Assembly: GCA_030068075.1 (NCBI GenBank)
Contig: CM057829.1
Span: 83,009,132-83,073,131 of the forward strand
DNA from: Paguma larvata
Taxonomy: Eukaryota; Chordata; Mammalia; Carnivora; Viverridae
Length of the DNA: 64,000 nt
Reading direction: 5' to 3'
A program made the translations under genes and the position numbers. Shown piece after piece: positions 1-12,014 of the stretch (position 1 is its first letter; every line of letters begins with the position of its first letter). The notes beneath the pieces were generated by a model, which saw only the letters and a program-made list of their open reading frames with translations, was not told the DNA's origin and did no database searches.

Positions 1-452
1 ATACATTAGTATGGTACATGTGTTAAAATACACTAACCAGTATTCATACAATATTATTATGTCTAAAGTCCATGCTCTGTTCAGATCCAAATGCTATTTC
101 TAGCAGACAAAATTGGAGGTTTTATGGAGAGTGGAAAAAGCTGTAGGATTATAGACCTGAGCTTTGATTAGTATTCAGTTACTAGTATGATTTATGTCCT
201 TTCTCACTTCCTGGCCTCAAATTCCCCATCTCAAAATGAAAGGTTGAATACTATAAACTATATCTGTTTCCCCATTCTAAATTATCAGATTATATTACTT
301 ATGACAAATCTACACAATAGACATTTAATAATGTACTACTTAAAAAGCACAATAGATAAAGCTATGCTTGTTTTTCAAAAGTAAAAGTATTAGAAAGGAC
401 CACATTGAAGCTTTTTGCCAACACACTTACCTTTAGTCAAATTATCTCTTTC
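1..452. other. AT-rich DNA, nothing recognised
   Basis: No gene, RNA or repeat family is recognisable. The 65-codon open frame at 187-384 has no family resemblance and reads as chance. Confidence 0.6.
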
Positions 453-627
453 AGGAGGCTTGCATGGCTCAGTTAGTTAAGCATTCCACTCTTGATTTCA
501 AATCAGGTCATTATCTCAAGGTTCTGAGACCTAGCCCCAGGGACGTGGAGCCTGCTTAAGATATTCTCTCTCTCTTTCTCTCTCTCTCTCTCCCCCCCAC
601 CTCTGCCCCTTGCGTGTGCTCTCTCAG
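453..627 (+). mobile_element. CanSINE, degraded, with a microsatellite tail
   Basis: The diverged tRNA-like head 'ggcttgcatggctcagtta' is followed by 'aggtcattatctcaaggttc', 'ggagcctgcttaagat' and a long CT-rich body. The usual AATAAA tail has been replaced by the GAAA/GGAA array that follows. No clear target-site duplication is visible. Confidence 0.85.
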
Positions 628-776
628 AAGAAAGAAAGAAAGAAGGAAGGAAGGAAGGAAGGAAGGAAGGAAGGAAGGAAGGAAGGAAGAAGAAAGAAAG
701 AAAGAAAGAAGGAAAGAAAGAAAGAAGGAAGGAAGGAAGGAAGGAAGGAAGGAAGGAAGGAAGGAAGGAAGGGAGG
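628..776 (+). repeat. GAAA/GGAA compound microsatellite (SINE tail)
   Basis: About 150 bp of GAAA and GGAA units run directly on from the 3' end of the SINE. The array reads open in several frames on both strands and encodes only Lys/Glu/Gly/Arg or Ser/Phe/Leu/Pro repeats, which are not proteins. Length is likely variable between individuals. Confidence 0.95.
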
Positions 777-817
777 AAGCAAAGAAGAAACTCCAATCTT
801 TAAAAAAAATTATATCA

Positions 818-1032
818 GGGCACCTGGGTGACTCAGTCGGTTAAGCATCCGACTTTGGCTCATGTCATGATCTTGTGGTTTGTGAGTTCAGGCCCCACGT
901 TGGGCTCTGTGCTGACAGCTCAGAGCCTGGAGCCTCCTTCAGTTTCTGTGTCTCCCTCTCTCTCTGCTCCTCCCCTGCTCATGCTCCGTCTCTCTCTGCC
1001 TCTCAATAATAAATAAAAACGTTAAAAAAATT
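818..1032 (+). mobile_element. CanSINE (SINEC_Fc type), full length
   Basis: All parts are present: 'gggcacctgggtgactcag' head, 'catgtcatgatcttgtggtt', 'ctctgtgctgacagctcag', 'agcctggagcct', CT-rich body and an A-rich tail. Similar 'aaaaattat' strings flank it, a possible short TSD. Confidence 0.95.
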
Positions 1033-1157
1033 ATTCAACAAAATCTATTGAGTTCTTACTAAATACCAAGTATTTTCAAAGTACCATGCATAAAGCTATT
1101 AATACAATAAGCCTGAAATCCTGCACTCATGAAATTTACATTTCCATAGAATACATT

Positions 1158-1287
1158 AGAATTATACCCACTGAGGGGGGAGAAGGGGTAATGGGCACAG
1201 AGGAGGGCACTTGTTGGCTTGAACACTGGGTATTGTATGGAAACCAAATCGACAATAAATTATTTAAAAAAAAGAATTATACCCACT
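1158..1287 (+). mobile_element. Feline LINE-1 3' end, heavily 5'-truncated, with TSD
   Basis: About 100 bp (1173-1272) of the 3' terminus of a carnivore L1 contains 'ggagggcacttgttgg', 'gaacactgggtattgtatgg' and 'gacaataaattat', ending in poly-A. It is flanked by a perfect 15-bp duplication AGAATTATACCCACT at 1158-1172 and 1273-1287, the signature of target-primed reverse transcription. No coding sequence is retained. Confidence 0.9.
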
Positions 1288-2145
1288 AACTCTAAATAAT
1301 TTCATACCTGTTCATATCATATCATTAGAATTTGAAGACTATGAATTTCAAAGTAATGACCCTCCAATGAAGAAGCGGCAGGTTATTTCAGGTTATAAAT
1401 AATGAATTTATGGCAAAATATGGTAAAGAAAAAGTAAAAGCAAAAATACCACCTGCATTTTTCACATACACAAAAAAGAAGGGAAAACTCACAAAAAAAC
1501 AAGGAGTATCTTTTATCTATTTGGCCAGACCGTTTCAGTGTAGGCCAGTTGTCGAGGTGCATGTGATACAGGACTTATTTTCATTATTCAAACTGTTAAA
1601 ATTCAGACAATGAAGTATACCTTTTAACCTTCCCCAAATGTAGTCAAAATGTAACAAGAAGTCAGATCTAAAAGTATCTTGTGCTTTGTGTTAGGGAATT
1701 TTTACTGCATGTATAAACAATCAAGGGGCCAGCAGATTGTGACAAGCAAGTGACTGATGAAATTTATATGATAGATAATTCACTTGTAATAGTAGTATTT
1801 TCTCTATTAAAACAATTTGCAATTATTTTCGAAAACTTGAAATGTATAAAAAAAGTAATGAAGATAACATAAATTATATGAATCCTATCGTTTAAATAGT
1901 ACTCTGATGTATATCATTCTAGTGATTTTTAAATTTTTATTTCTTTTATTTTATACACACATGTACAGACAACAACAGTTTTATTGCTGGCCCAGGATGG
2001 GTGTGAGCAAATATTAGAAATAGCAAGACCAAAAAATGTACTAATGTATTAATTTTGATTAAAAAATATCAAGGATTGGAGTAAATACTAGCAATAGAAA
2101 TGGAAAAATGCAAATTCCAGAGATATTAAGAAAACCAGTAGTACT
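1288..2145. other. AT-rich DNA, nothing recognised
   Basis: There is no recognisable gene or repeat. The open frame at 1410-1613 is Lys-rich and shows no domain. Confidence 0.55.
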
Positions 2146-2344
2146 GGGGCACCTGGGTGGCTCAGGCAGGTGAGTGGCCAACTTAGGCTCAGGTCATGGT
2201 CTCGGTTCCTTGAGTTTGAGCCCCACGTCAGGCTTTGAGCCGACATCTCAGAACCAGCCTCAGATTCTCTGCCTCCCTTTCTCTATGCCCCTCTCCTGCT
2301 CTCTCTCTCTGTCTCAAAAATAAATAAACATTAAAAAAAAATTA
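2146..2344 (+). mobile_element. CanSINE (SINEC_Fc type)
   Basis: Starts 'ggggcacctgggtggctcag' and ends 'aaataaataaacattaaaa'. The central part is diverged ('ctcggttccttgagtttgag') and part of the 'agcctggagcctgcttc' segment is missing. Confidence 0.93.
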
Positions 2345-2673
2345 AAAGAGTCAATAAAATGTAAGAAGCTTGTTTAGTATGAAAGCTGAAGGAAAAAGAT
2401 AAACTGAGAAAGACTCCCATGTTTCCGGGGTAAATGATTAGCCATCATCTAGGAGAAAATGATAGTAGATACTGCATAAAACAGGACGTATTCATTGATT
2501 CATTTATTCATTCAACCGAGTCAAATAGTGATATTTTATTTGTGATTTAACACCATCTTTCCTTTTATATATTCTCAGAGGACGGATCCTATGGCCTATG
2601 GGTATTGATTGGCACAAATCTTGTATAGCAAAGTCATATTTTGTGGCAATTTATTACTTTTAAAAATTACCTT

Positions 2674-2943
2674 AAAACATGTTCTTATACTCTTAAAAAA
2701 AGTGGGGGACACCTGGGCAGCTCAGGCAGTTAAGTGTCCGACTTCGGCTCAGGTCATGATCTCGCAGTTGGTGGGTTCAAGCACCGCATCGAGTTCTGTG
2801 CTGACAGCTCAGAACCTGGAGCCTGCTTCCGATTCTGTGTCTCCCTCTCTCTCTGCCCCTTCCCTACTTGCACTCTGTCTCTCTTTCTCTTTCTCAAAAT
2901 AAATTAACATTAAACAAACTAACAAATAAAACATGTTCTTATA
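2674..2943 (+). mobile_element. CanSINE with 16-bp target-site duplication
   Basis: The SINE body is 2704-2927, from 'ggggacacctgggcagctc' to 'aaattaacattaaac'. AAAACATGTTCTTATA occurs at 2674-2689 and again at 2928-2943. An extra segment of about 14 bases ('ctcttaaaaaaagt') lies between the left duplication and the SINE head. Confidence 0.93.
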
Positions 2944-3771
2944 TACCTTGATTTAGAAACTGGATAGAGCCTGATTTTAAATAAAAACCCTTGAGTAAAA
3001 TTTACAAATCACGTCTTAACTTAAACCAATTAAAAACAATGTGTCACAGAATGATTTTTGGTTTTCTCAAGGCCCGGTCATCTAAATCTGTTCTTAATTG
3101 CTGTAATATATATCCCTAACTTGAAAAGTCACTTCAGGAATTTTGGCATTATCACATGTGATATTACAATCTTTTTTGGTTTTCTAAATAGGTAGATTAG
3201 GGATAATATTAATATTAAATTAATTTAATATTGTGTTAAATCGAAGATGTACAACAATGTGTGGTGAAGGAAGGAGATAGAACCTTCACTGCCTAGCTTC
3301 CTAAGCTAATTGTCTTCCCTATGTTTTGCCTTTCAAAAGAAGCCCTGGTGATGAGTGAGTTTATTATGATAGCATACTCCCCATTTGGGTTGAAAGAGTT
3401 CATCAATGCTGGGTTCTATGGGGAAATTGCAGGCTTTGCTGATGTTTAGCACATCTGGCTAGTGGTCTTCATACATAACTTATCCTTTCAGGAAGTTTGA
3501 TGAAACAATTTCCAGAGGAAAAATGAAAGTTTGGAACTTATACACTATGGTTCTTTATAAAATAGCATCATCCTCCTTCCTGCAGCACTCCCTAAAGCTT
3601 TGAAGGCCTTTGGTAGACATCTTGTAATGCTTAATGTCCAAGTGGTCAGAACATTCTAGAAGACTTGAAAAAGGAGAACATGTATTCCAGGGCCAGGACA
3701 TAGAGCAACCCATGCTCCTCTTATTGACTATGTGTTCTATTCAGGTTTTCTCTCCCTTTAATCTTTCTATT
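2944..3771. other. No feature recognised
   Basis: Unique-looking AT-rich DNA without an interpretable gene or repeat. Confidence 0.5.
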
Positions 3772-4061
3772 TCCTTATGCTTCATTTTTTTTTTAAGAGA
3801 GAGAGAAAGAGAGTGAGACGAGTGGCAGAGGGAGAAAGAATCTTTTTAAAAATGTTATTTATTTATTTTTGAGAGAGACAGATAAAGAGCCAGCAAGGTA
3901 GAGGCACAGAGAGAGGAGACAGAATCTCAAGTAGGCTCTTCACTGTCAGTGCAGAGCCCAATGCGGGCTCGAACTCACGAACTGTGAGGTCATAATCTGA
4001 GTTGAAATCAAGAGTCAGATGCTCAACCGACTGAGGCACCCAGGTGGCCCTCCTTATGCTT
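3772..4061 (-). mobile_element. Composite CanSINE: SINE joined to a second SINE tail
   Basis: A full minus-strand SINE (3842-4050) ends in reverse at 'gaggcacccaggtggccc'. Beside it at 3783-3841 is a second SINE-like tail fragment, a poly-T and AGAG-rich stretch ending 'ggagaaagaatct'. One duplication, TCCTTATGCTT (3772-3782 and 4051-4061), flanks the pair, so both arrived together or the second arose by template switching or a nested insertion with loss. Confidence 0.85.
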
Positions 4062-4131
4062 ATTCTGTGTCCTTTGAATATCTATCCAGTTCTAAAGGTT
4101 TCCAAAGTTTGTGTTTTATAACATGCACCAC

Positions 4132-4181
4132 ATATATGTGTGTGTGTGTGTGTGTATACATATATATATGTATATATATAA
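4132..4181. repeat. (TG)n/(TA)n microsatellite
   Basis: A TG run of roughly ten units is followed by alternating TATA/CATA purine-pyrimidine sequence. Confidence 0.95.
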
Positions 4182-4734
4182 TTTCCTAAAATCAAAAGGA
4201 AGGAATCATATGTGCTATGCTATTCTATGTTTTCTTATCAAAAAGGACAAACGACAAACATGTATGTATAAACTCACTTTTATTTTTCTTCCTGTGAAAC
4301 AAAGCTAGTTGAGTAATATGACTCGTGAGCCAAATAAGAAATTTTTATCTTTTCACAAATAATGACCTATATTTGCCTCTCCCTAGAGCTTAAATAGGGG
4401 AGACATAAGTGGAACTTTTCTGCAAATTTTTATCTTTCTTTTAAGGCACTCAGAAGGTGTAACTATTCAGATCATCAGAGCCACAAACATTCAAGATTTA
4501 ATACATTTCCTTCATTTTTTGAAACTCTATCAAATGTAAACAATGATAATGAATTTGTTGTTTACCAAATATTACCAGTATGCTTTCTTTTTCATTAACC
4601 TTTTTTTGACGAGATTCATTTTTTTAGGTAACGTGCATCATGACATATTGTAGTCAAGTAATTGGGAACATTTGTTAATGTCAGAAAGACTCTAATATTC
4701 ATACTGCTTTCATTCAATAGTAAAAGAATATTAA

Positions 4735-5110
4735 TTAACCAAACAACATGTGAGGTACCTTGCACCAGGAAACTTTAGGTGATAAAATTATGTAGATAAT
4801 CTGGTCCCTGGTTCTAAGAAGCTTACACTTAAGAAAAAATAAATTCCAAAATAATTTTGAATGAACGTAGATAATGCTGTTATAAATGAAGTTCAAGAAA
4901 GTCTAGGAGACTAAAGAGCCAGAGTCAACAATTAGATTAGTCAAAAGAAATAACATGTGAAATAACACATGAGCTACAAACCTAAGAGTGTGCAGGAGCT
5001 CAACAGGGGGAGGCCAACAGAAGGGACATATTATGAGCAAAGGCAACACAGTGGAAACATTTGTTCAGCAACAAAACAACTCTTGGCCAGAGAAATGTTC
5101 TACATGGAGG
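4735..5110 (-). mobile_element. LINE-2 fragment (antisense)
   Basis: The plus strand resembles antisense L2: a 'gataatctggtccctgg' and 'aagaagcttacactt' segment, followed further on by 'ttatgagcaaaggcaacac'. It is degraded and carries no open frame. Confidence 0.55.
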
Positions 5111-5639
5111 AGTGGTGAATTTTAGCTAAAAAGATTGACCTAGGTATTAAAAATCTGGAATTTCAAACCACATGTCTCTACATAATTTAGTAAGGAATGG
5201 GGAAAAACTAGATCCTTCTAAATATGAAAATGAGTTTCCCTTTAAAAAAATTACACAGAATTTACTTTTTTAAATGTAGAGATAGGTGATTATACATCAC
5301 AGGAAATAATACAAGTGAGTTAAAAATTTTATCTTTCATATTAGAGAATCAACACATATCATCTTGAGTGGATGAGTCAAGAAAATAGGAAAAAGCCTAA
5401 TATTTAGAATTATGGAAGTAACTACTAGAAAAATTAAAAATAGAAACCTAAAGAGGTCATCTCAGAGACATGAGATTGGAAGTAGTAAGATGCGGAAACG
5501 GATTGTGTCACTTCATAAGTTCTTCCCGAGAAGGGAGTAAAGGATAAGAATAACTCTCAAATACATAGCTCCAGCACAAACATCTCCACCGAGAAATAGA
5601 CTCACATATCTTACTGTTACAGGAATATAAGCTTAAATG

Positions 5640-5785
5640 TCTATTCATCCCATTAAAATATAAATTCTATGAAACTGGGGACACTGGCTGTCTCATTCAC
5701 TGATTCATGTCCAATTCTTGGCCCATAATAATATGTGGCCCATAATAGGCACTGGATAAATATTTTGCCAATAAATTGTTCTCTC
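5640..5785 (+). mobile_element. LINE-2 3' end
   Basis: 'tctatgaaactggggacac', 'cataataggcactggataaa' matches the L2 3' terminus, whose usual form is 'cacatagtaggcactcaata'. Diverged. Confidence 0.55.
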
Positions 5786-8200
5786 AAACTTAGTATATCC
5801 ATTAACAGAATCATTGTTTCCTTTACCACAGGTGGGTTTCATTACTCTTAAGCTTTTGGTGCCTCAAATTTCTCACAGTAGCATATAAAAAATGTTTTAA
5901 TAATAAGTTAACAAAAGAAGAACACAAAGTCTTTGGGTAACTTTCAGCTAAAAAGTATTTTATTTTAAAAATTGTTTCCTTTTTTAAACAATATTTTCTT
6001 TTTAAAATGCCCATTTATAACTTAAGGTTAATGCCTGTTTGGTTTCTTGTTTTGTTTATATTTACTTAGTATCTATCTATTTATACATTGGAACTTACTG
6101 GTGAATATCAACAGAATCTCAGTAGCTATGATTACTTGTTTCATGACTTAATAAACTGAATGGAGCATGAAGAAGATAAGAAGAGAAAAATGTAGGGTAT
6201 TTAGCAATTATTTTCTGATAGCCTGGAATTTAAAAAGAAAATTCTGGTGACAGAATTACTATTTTCCTCTGAAAAAACAGTTTTCATAGTTTTCCACAGT
6301 TAGGGGGATTGACAAAGCCCCTAATTATAAGGATGAGTATATAACAAAAAAACAAACACAAAAATATTTTAAAACAACTTTTATCTTACCACTTTTATCC
6401 TAGCACTAGAGATATAATAACCCACCTAAAACCTCCGATTGCAATATTTGCAAAGATTTTGAAAAGAGAGGGAGAGAGGGCATGGGAGGAAAGAAAATAC
6501 AGGAATGTGGTAATAAAAGGTAAAGATGATGTGAGCGATATAATTTTACTCCTGGATTTAGCAATAATTTAAGCTTCGATGAAGAGAGAGGTGGCCTCCC
6601 TCCCTGACTTACCCCTCCTTGAGGCTCAACCACCACCTCCCTTCTTCAGGACCTGGGCTTCCTAATGTCTGAGGCTCTCCTCCAGCCTCTCTTAGCAGGA
6701 GTGATAAGGTGGGCATGGCCTCTAGGATCTTTGCTTTCTCTCTTAACCACCTTTCACACTCTGCTTTAGACTTCTTGACTGTCAATCTCTATCACAGTCA
6801 GTGATTGTTTTGGTTTCTGTTCCTCTTTAACTGCCCAAAGGGCTTAGGACCCCAACATTTCCTTTCTTTCACTACCTTCTTTTTTTGGAGGAAGATCAAA
6901 TAGAATGAAATTGGTGGGGGGGGGGAAGGTGGGAGGCACATTAATAAAGAGGAAACAAGCTGAAAAAAAAAGAATTTAAGCCTTATGCCTTTCAGTTTCA
7001 AGAATCATTACATTCTTATTTGGGTCAAGCAAATAGTCTGAGAGTGGAGTTTTCTGCAAGTCAAGTCATCCCAAATATTGTCAGGTTCATCCCAGTCTTA
7101 CTTGAGAGCTATATTTTTAGCTAAATTCTGGGAGGGAAATAGGATATTAACATTCCATTTCATTATTTTTCAATAATTTGTTTATTTTTGGCCTTCTTAG
7201 AGAATTATATAATAAGGAAGTGATTTGCTGTTAATCTATTAGAAATTGAGAAAGATAATTGGAAAATAATTATGGTATTTCAATCGCTAAGCATCAATAT
7301 GCTGAGCCTATTTTTCTATATGGATATAAAAATGAGCAACACAGATCTTGAGTTATGAAAAGGTCTAGTCTAATAGGCAGAAATTTAAACACATAATTAA
7401 AACTTGATGTAGACATGTAGTGAGAGAAAGTGCACATTTGGGACTTGAAGCATTATAGAAACACCACTTGAACTCAATTTTAATGGAAAAAGAGAAGTTA
7501 TTTGGGTGAGAATAAGCCAATAAGTAAATGGAAAGGAAGGACAACTTTTAAGAGAAAAGGGGTAGCAGATGCAAGTCATGATGGGAATGGATACCATGGC
7601 GTGAACAGCATCACTGTTGCTCATATGTAAGCACTCCACTGTGAAGGCTTCCGTGAGTATTCAGTTCAAGTTCATGCCACTCCTCTTATCTACCACAGAC
7701 ATCTTCTACTGTTCTCTACAATTATTTTCGCTTCATGCATCCATTTTTCCTATAGGCATTAAGCTCCTTAATGGTAACAAAGTACACGCCAAAAATGAAG
7801 AATGAATATACGTACACATACATTAAAATCTGTTGTCTAAATACTTAAAATCGTTTCTTCTTCACTCATGCGTTTTGGTTGATAAAGTATTTGAAGAATG
7901 AATCGGTGATCAATAAATCCAAGGAAATCAATCTAAGGAAAGTTAATAATCAGTGAGGAGAAATTGAGTACATGGGAAACTTATTCAGTTCTCAGGATGC
8001 TGGTATTACTGAGGATTATTTAGAGGACCCTGAAATTATTATAAAGTGCTATTTATAATAATTTGGCAAAAATTCCCTAAATCTAATTTTTACTTGATTA
8101 CCCCTTTAAAAAGTTTTACAGCAGGAAATACAATTTCTTTAGAATGAAATAAAAGGCAGAATGCTTTCAGTTATCAACACCAATATAGCTACAACCTATT
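5786..8200. other. 2.4 kb with no recognised feature
   Basis: Mostly AT-rich. A slightly richer pyrimidine stretch lies near 6590-6780 and a short poly-G run near 6915. The open frames here show no domain, signal peptide or recognisable family. The stretch 7600-7790 may be very old LINE DNA ('attaagctccttaatgg'), but I would not assert it. Confidence 0.5.
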
Positions 8201-8419
8201 AAGAAAACATCAGGGGCACCTGGGTGGCTCAGTCCTTTAAGTGTCTAACTCTTGGTTTCGACTCAGGTCATGATTTCATGGTTCATGGGTTTGAGCTCCA
8301 CTTGGGGCTCTGTGCTGATGGTACAGAACCTGCTTGGGATTCTCTCTCTCTGCCCCTTCCCTGCTCTCTCTCTCTTTCTTTCATTCTCAAAATAAATAAA
8401 CATTAAAAAAAAGAAAACA
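8201..8419 (+). mobile_element. CanSINE with TSD
   Basis: The body is 8212-8410, starting 'ggggcacctgggtggctcag' with a tail of 'aaataaataaacattaaaa'. The flanks carry AAGAAAACA at 8201-8209 and 8411-8419. Confidence 0.95.
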
Positions 8420-9879
8420 ATAATTTTTAGGCTTTGACTAACATAGTTTCAGAACAAAGTAGTATGTCCAAAAACATGTTTTCACCTTGCCGCCTTCTCA
8501 TTTCATTGCTTAGAATTCATAGGAGGAGTGACAAACTGATGTCCAAAACGGAAAACTTTAATATTAGATAAAACTGATTTTCCACGAGCCTCTTTTGAGA
8601 AAACAAAACATTGTATAGATAAGCCATGATATGCTTATTCCATCTACGTGGGTGGCCCTTAGCAAAATACTGAAATGGATGACAGCTTAAGAGTTTTCTG
8701 ATTCATCCTTTCAAAAGTGTTATAGCTCTGCTTGGGGTGCACCATCCCTGTTGCCTTCCCGTGGCCCATTTGCCTGTGCTTTGAGGACTCTGTGCCATTA
8801 ACATGGATAGTATGCAATGCTCTCAAGATAGACCTCTTTCCTCTCCTATCCAGAAGATCTTATCTCTCCATCAAACCATTCTCATTGGACCCTGGGACTG
8901 TTAGATGCCAGTGGGAACCGTGGAAGGTACATTTTTAATGATGAAGAGAATGACGTATGTCAAACTCATACCTAACTAAAATACTTTAGACCCCTTAGAT
9001 AATCCCATCCTCTGGCCCACTTAAAATATACATTTACAATCACACATTTCAAATAATGTCAAATAATGTCATTTCTCTTATTGAGAAATAAGTGCCTGAA
9101 GGTATGATATTAATGGTGAAGAATTTCAACATAAGGGCAAGCCAGCAGACTAACATAGAGAAGATATTTTTAGGCACGTTTTTGGTGTCACTTAAATCAT
9201 ATCACTGAAATGATATATTCCATTTCCACATAAAGTTAGTCCTTCCCATGAGGTCAGAACTGAGCAGTGGAAGAGAATATGAAAAATAGTAACCAGATAA
9301 TTCATACCTCAAAATAAAGTTTAGATTTGGGAGATAAATTTCAACTTAGCTTTTGTGCGTGTGTGTGTGTGTGTGCAACTGGTTATTTTTTGTAGACTAA
9401 TAGTAATACTTTTAATATACGGTTTGCTCTTATCTACTATTACTCTAAAATCTCAGAGAGAAAAATGACTCGGTCCCCAACAAAATATGTACCTATGCAG
9501 ATGAAATCGAAACTATGTATCACTAGGGTTGAGTTAAGGGAAGAAATGGGGTAGTAGTTGCTATTCAGACTTGATTATCTATAAGCCTAAATCCACACTC
9601 TCACTCTCAGGGAGAAAGATTTAAAAATAAGCCTTTCTAGTCCATGCCACATTACGGTCTTTGCTTCAAGCTGTTTTTTTTTTTTAAACAAATTAATGTC
9701 ATCTCTGTTGAAATTTTAACAAGAATTTGACTGTAAAGAAGCTCAAGAGCATATGGTCAGCAATTCATAAAATCACCACTTGTATACTTCAAGGCAGTTA
9801 TTAAATCACTCCTCATGCTTCTCCTTTACAATCACACATTTCAAATAATGTCATTGCTTCTTTGAAATTCCAATTTTCT
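8420..9879. other. No gene; contains a 29-bp duplicated string and a short (GT)n
   Basis: No repeat family was recognised. An identical 29-base string occurs at 9033-9061 and 9825-9853 (see findings). The GT run at 9355-9375 is a simple repeat. Confidence 0.5.
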
Positions 9880-10400
9880 AATCACTTAATCTACTTCTGT
9901 CTTTTGGGCCTTCTACAAATTCTCCAGACTTAAGTTGTCCAAACTTTGACATCCTGTTTTAGCTTTCAACTGATCAATGTAAAATGTAGATGAAGTTTTA
10001 TCTTATAATTTTTTATCAGAATAGCCCTGTTTTTTATAGTACATTTCAGTATTATGTGTTCAAGCCTCTAAAATAATGCTGCTGAGCTGAATTATGTTCA
10101 ATTCATGTCCCCTGTGATCTCTAGGTTCTTTTCTGCCAGGATCATGCCTAATTAGTCATTCCCTGTCTTGCATGTATCATGTTTTTTCCTTACAGTAGTT
10201 CCTGCTTTATATCTGACCTCAGGATTTTCATTATTTCCAACTACTCTTCCAAATTGTCAAGGTCAATTTGAATTATAATCTTCTTCTCTTAAGGGGTAGC
10301 CAACATACACATTTACTCTTCTAGGTCACTGATAAAATATATAAAACTGTACTCAATTCAGAACCTATAAAATAGCCTTTACTACTTCTGTATAGTAGGT
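9880..10400 (-). mobile_element. CR1/L3-like LINE relic (antisense)
   Basis: The plus strand has 'ttccaaattgtcaaggtca', then 'taggtcactgataaaatata' and 'ctcaattcagaacctat'. This follows the order of the antisense L3/CR1 ORF2 segment found in many mammals ('gtcattgataaaaatgttga'). It is strongly eroded, so the boundaries are approximate. Confidence 0.5.
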
Positions 10401-11379
10401 ATTAATAATACAGTGTTAGTTGAAAACCCGTCTATGTAGTAGCCAATTAGGTAAAGAATGCCAAGGTTATATAACTTTAATCTAACATCAACTCATCGGC
10501 TTTCCTATAGTTCATAATCACAGATGATATTTCTGACCTTTGTCACAAATGACACAAAGACATACATATTCACCATTTGCAAGATAAACTGAATGTCAAG
10601 GAACATTAAATATCATATTGTTATTTAAAGGATATAGCCTATTATAAGAAGTTGATATACTTACCAGCATTAAGATACAAACTAAACATGAAGACAAACT
10701 GTAGACAACTAAGGCCAACAATTCAGGCTAATTATAGTCAACCAATCCTAAGTAAGAAAACTGCAATAGGAAGCATGGGTTGAATAGTTAAAAGGTAGAG
10801 ATGATGCAATAATTTATTCATTTTATTCTTCTTATGATTCTCACTGTATGTAGAGTGATCTTTACAAAGCTATGTTAAATATTTGTCTTGAATCTTTTAA
10901 GAAGATGATAAAATAATTTTATGAGCCAAAGATTTTTGAAAACAGAAGTAATAAGTATTATAAGAAGCAGTCATTCTCTCCTTATAATTTTGAATAAAAT
11001 TTTATATGCATAGAGTATAAATACAAAGTCTAACTAGAAATTTTTATACAAAGATTATTCGAACATATGTTGAGTTGCCATTTCCCTTGACATATAAGAA
11101 AGACTTGCTCGTGGAAGAATAAACTTGACTTCCAGATCAGGAAACTCGAGAGATGTTCTACTTACTGAATGGCACCGACTTTGCTAGTTCCTTCTCATCC
11201 GCCTGGCCTTTTAACATTAGAGGAGTTCAGAGCTCAGCCTGTGGGTCACTTCTTCTTTCTATCAACCTCTATTTGTGTAAACTTTTCCAATCTCATAGGT
11301 TTATATCCTGTCTACATATTAACCCCTACGTATCAATCAATCAGTCAATCAATCTAGCTAGCTATTTATCCAAGTTAAA
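10401..11379. other. No feature recognised
   Basis: AT-rich. Two overlapping open frames at 11153-11392 show no family. A 'tcaatcaatcagtcaatcaat' type short tandem run lies at about 11333-11355. Confidence 0.5.
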
Positions 11380-11815
11380 TGTTTGCCTTTAACTCCTCCT
11401 TAACCACAGCTCCTACTATTGGTTATACTCCACTCCACCCACAGTGGCCTCCTTGTAATTCTTCAAATAATCAGGCATACATGTACCTTAGGACATTTGC
11501 ATTTGGTTTTCTCTTGATTTCTCATCCCACATATGAACATACATATTTTTTTCTCCTTTTTCAATACTTCACTCAAAAGTCACGTGAAGAGATCGGCCCT
11601 GGTCACCCAGCCAGAACTCGGTATTTGATCCCTTACCTTTTAATTTTCTCTTTAATAGCATTTGTGTCTAAAATAATATATATGTGTTTTTCTTAATTAT
11701 TTTGACTACCCTCCCTAGACCAAAATGCAGATTGTTTTTCTCAGTTTGGTTTACTCTTGGATTGCTAATGCTTACAATGGTGCTTGGCATATAATGGCAT
11801 TTCAATAAATAATGA
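11380..11815 (+). mobile_element. LINE-2 3' region
   Basis: Follows the L2 order: 'ttaggacatttgcatttgg', 'caatacttcactcaaaagtc', 'atagcatttgtgtctaa', then the terminal 'tggtgcttggcatataatgg' and 'caataaataatgac'. The 105-codon open frame at 11379-11696 lies in this old LINE and is not a gene. Confidence 0.65.
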
Positions 11816-11889
11816 CTACAAAACAGATATTAGGACTATGTATCAGTAGGCAAAGAATACAAGGTAGTTAAAATACAAAGTATGCTCTT

Positions 11890-12012
11890 AAGTCAAATTG
11901 CCTGAGACTTGAAGCCTGGTTTCATCACTCTAATAGTATAACTTTGAGCAAGTCCTTCACTCCACCGGGCTTTTGATTCTTGATCTTTAAGTGGAATAAC
12001 AATAGCTGCCAT
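11890..12012 (+). mobile_element. MIR SINE fragment
   Basis: 'cttgaagcctggtttcatca', 'actttgagcaagtccttcac' and 'ttgatctttaagtggaata' correspond to the MIR core in sense orientation. Confidence 0.6.
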
Positions 12013-12014
12013 TG

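Noticed and set aside
503..844. Open frames of 73-97 codons over the GAAA/GGAA array, both strands
   Set aside because: They translate a microsatellite; composition is pure repeat and no initiation context or family exists.
11333..11355. Short regular CAAT repeats as a possible CRISPR-like array
   Set aside because: Units of 4 bp without spacers in mammalian DNA; simple repeat only.
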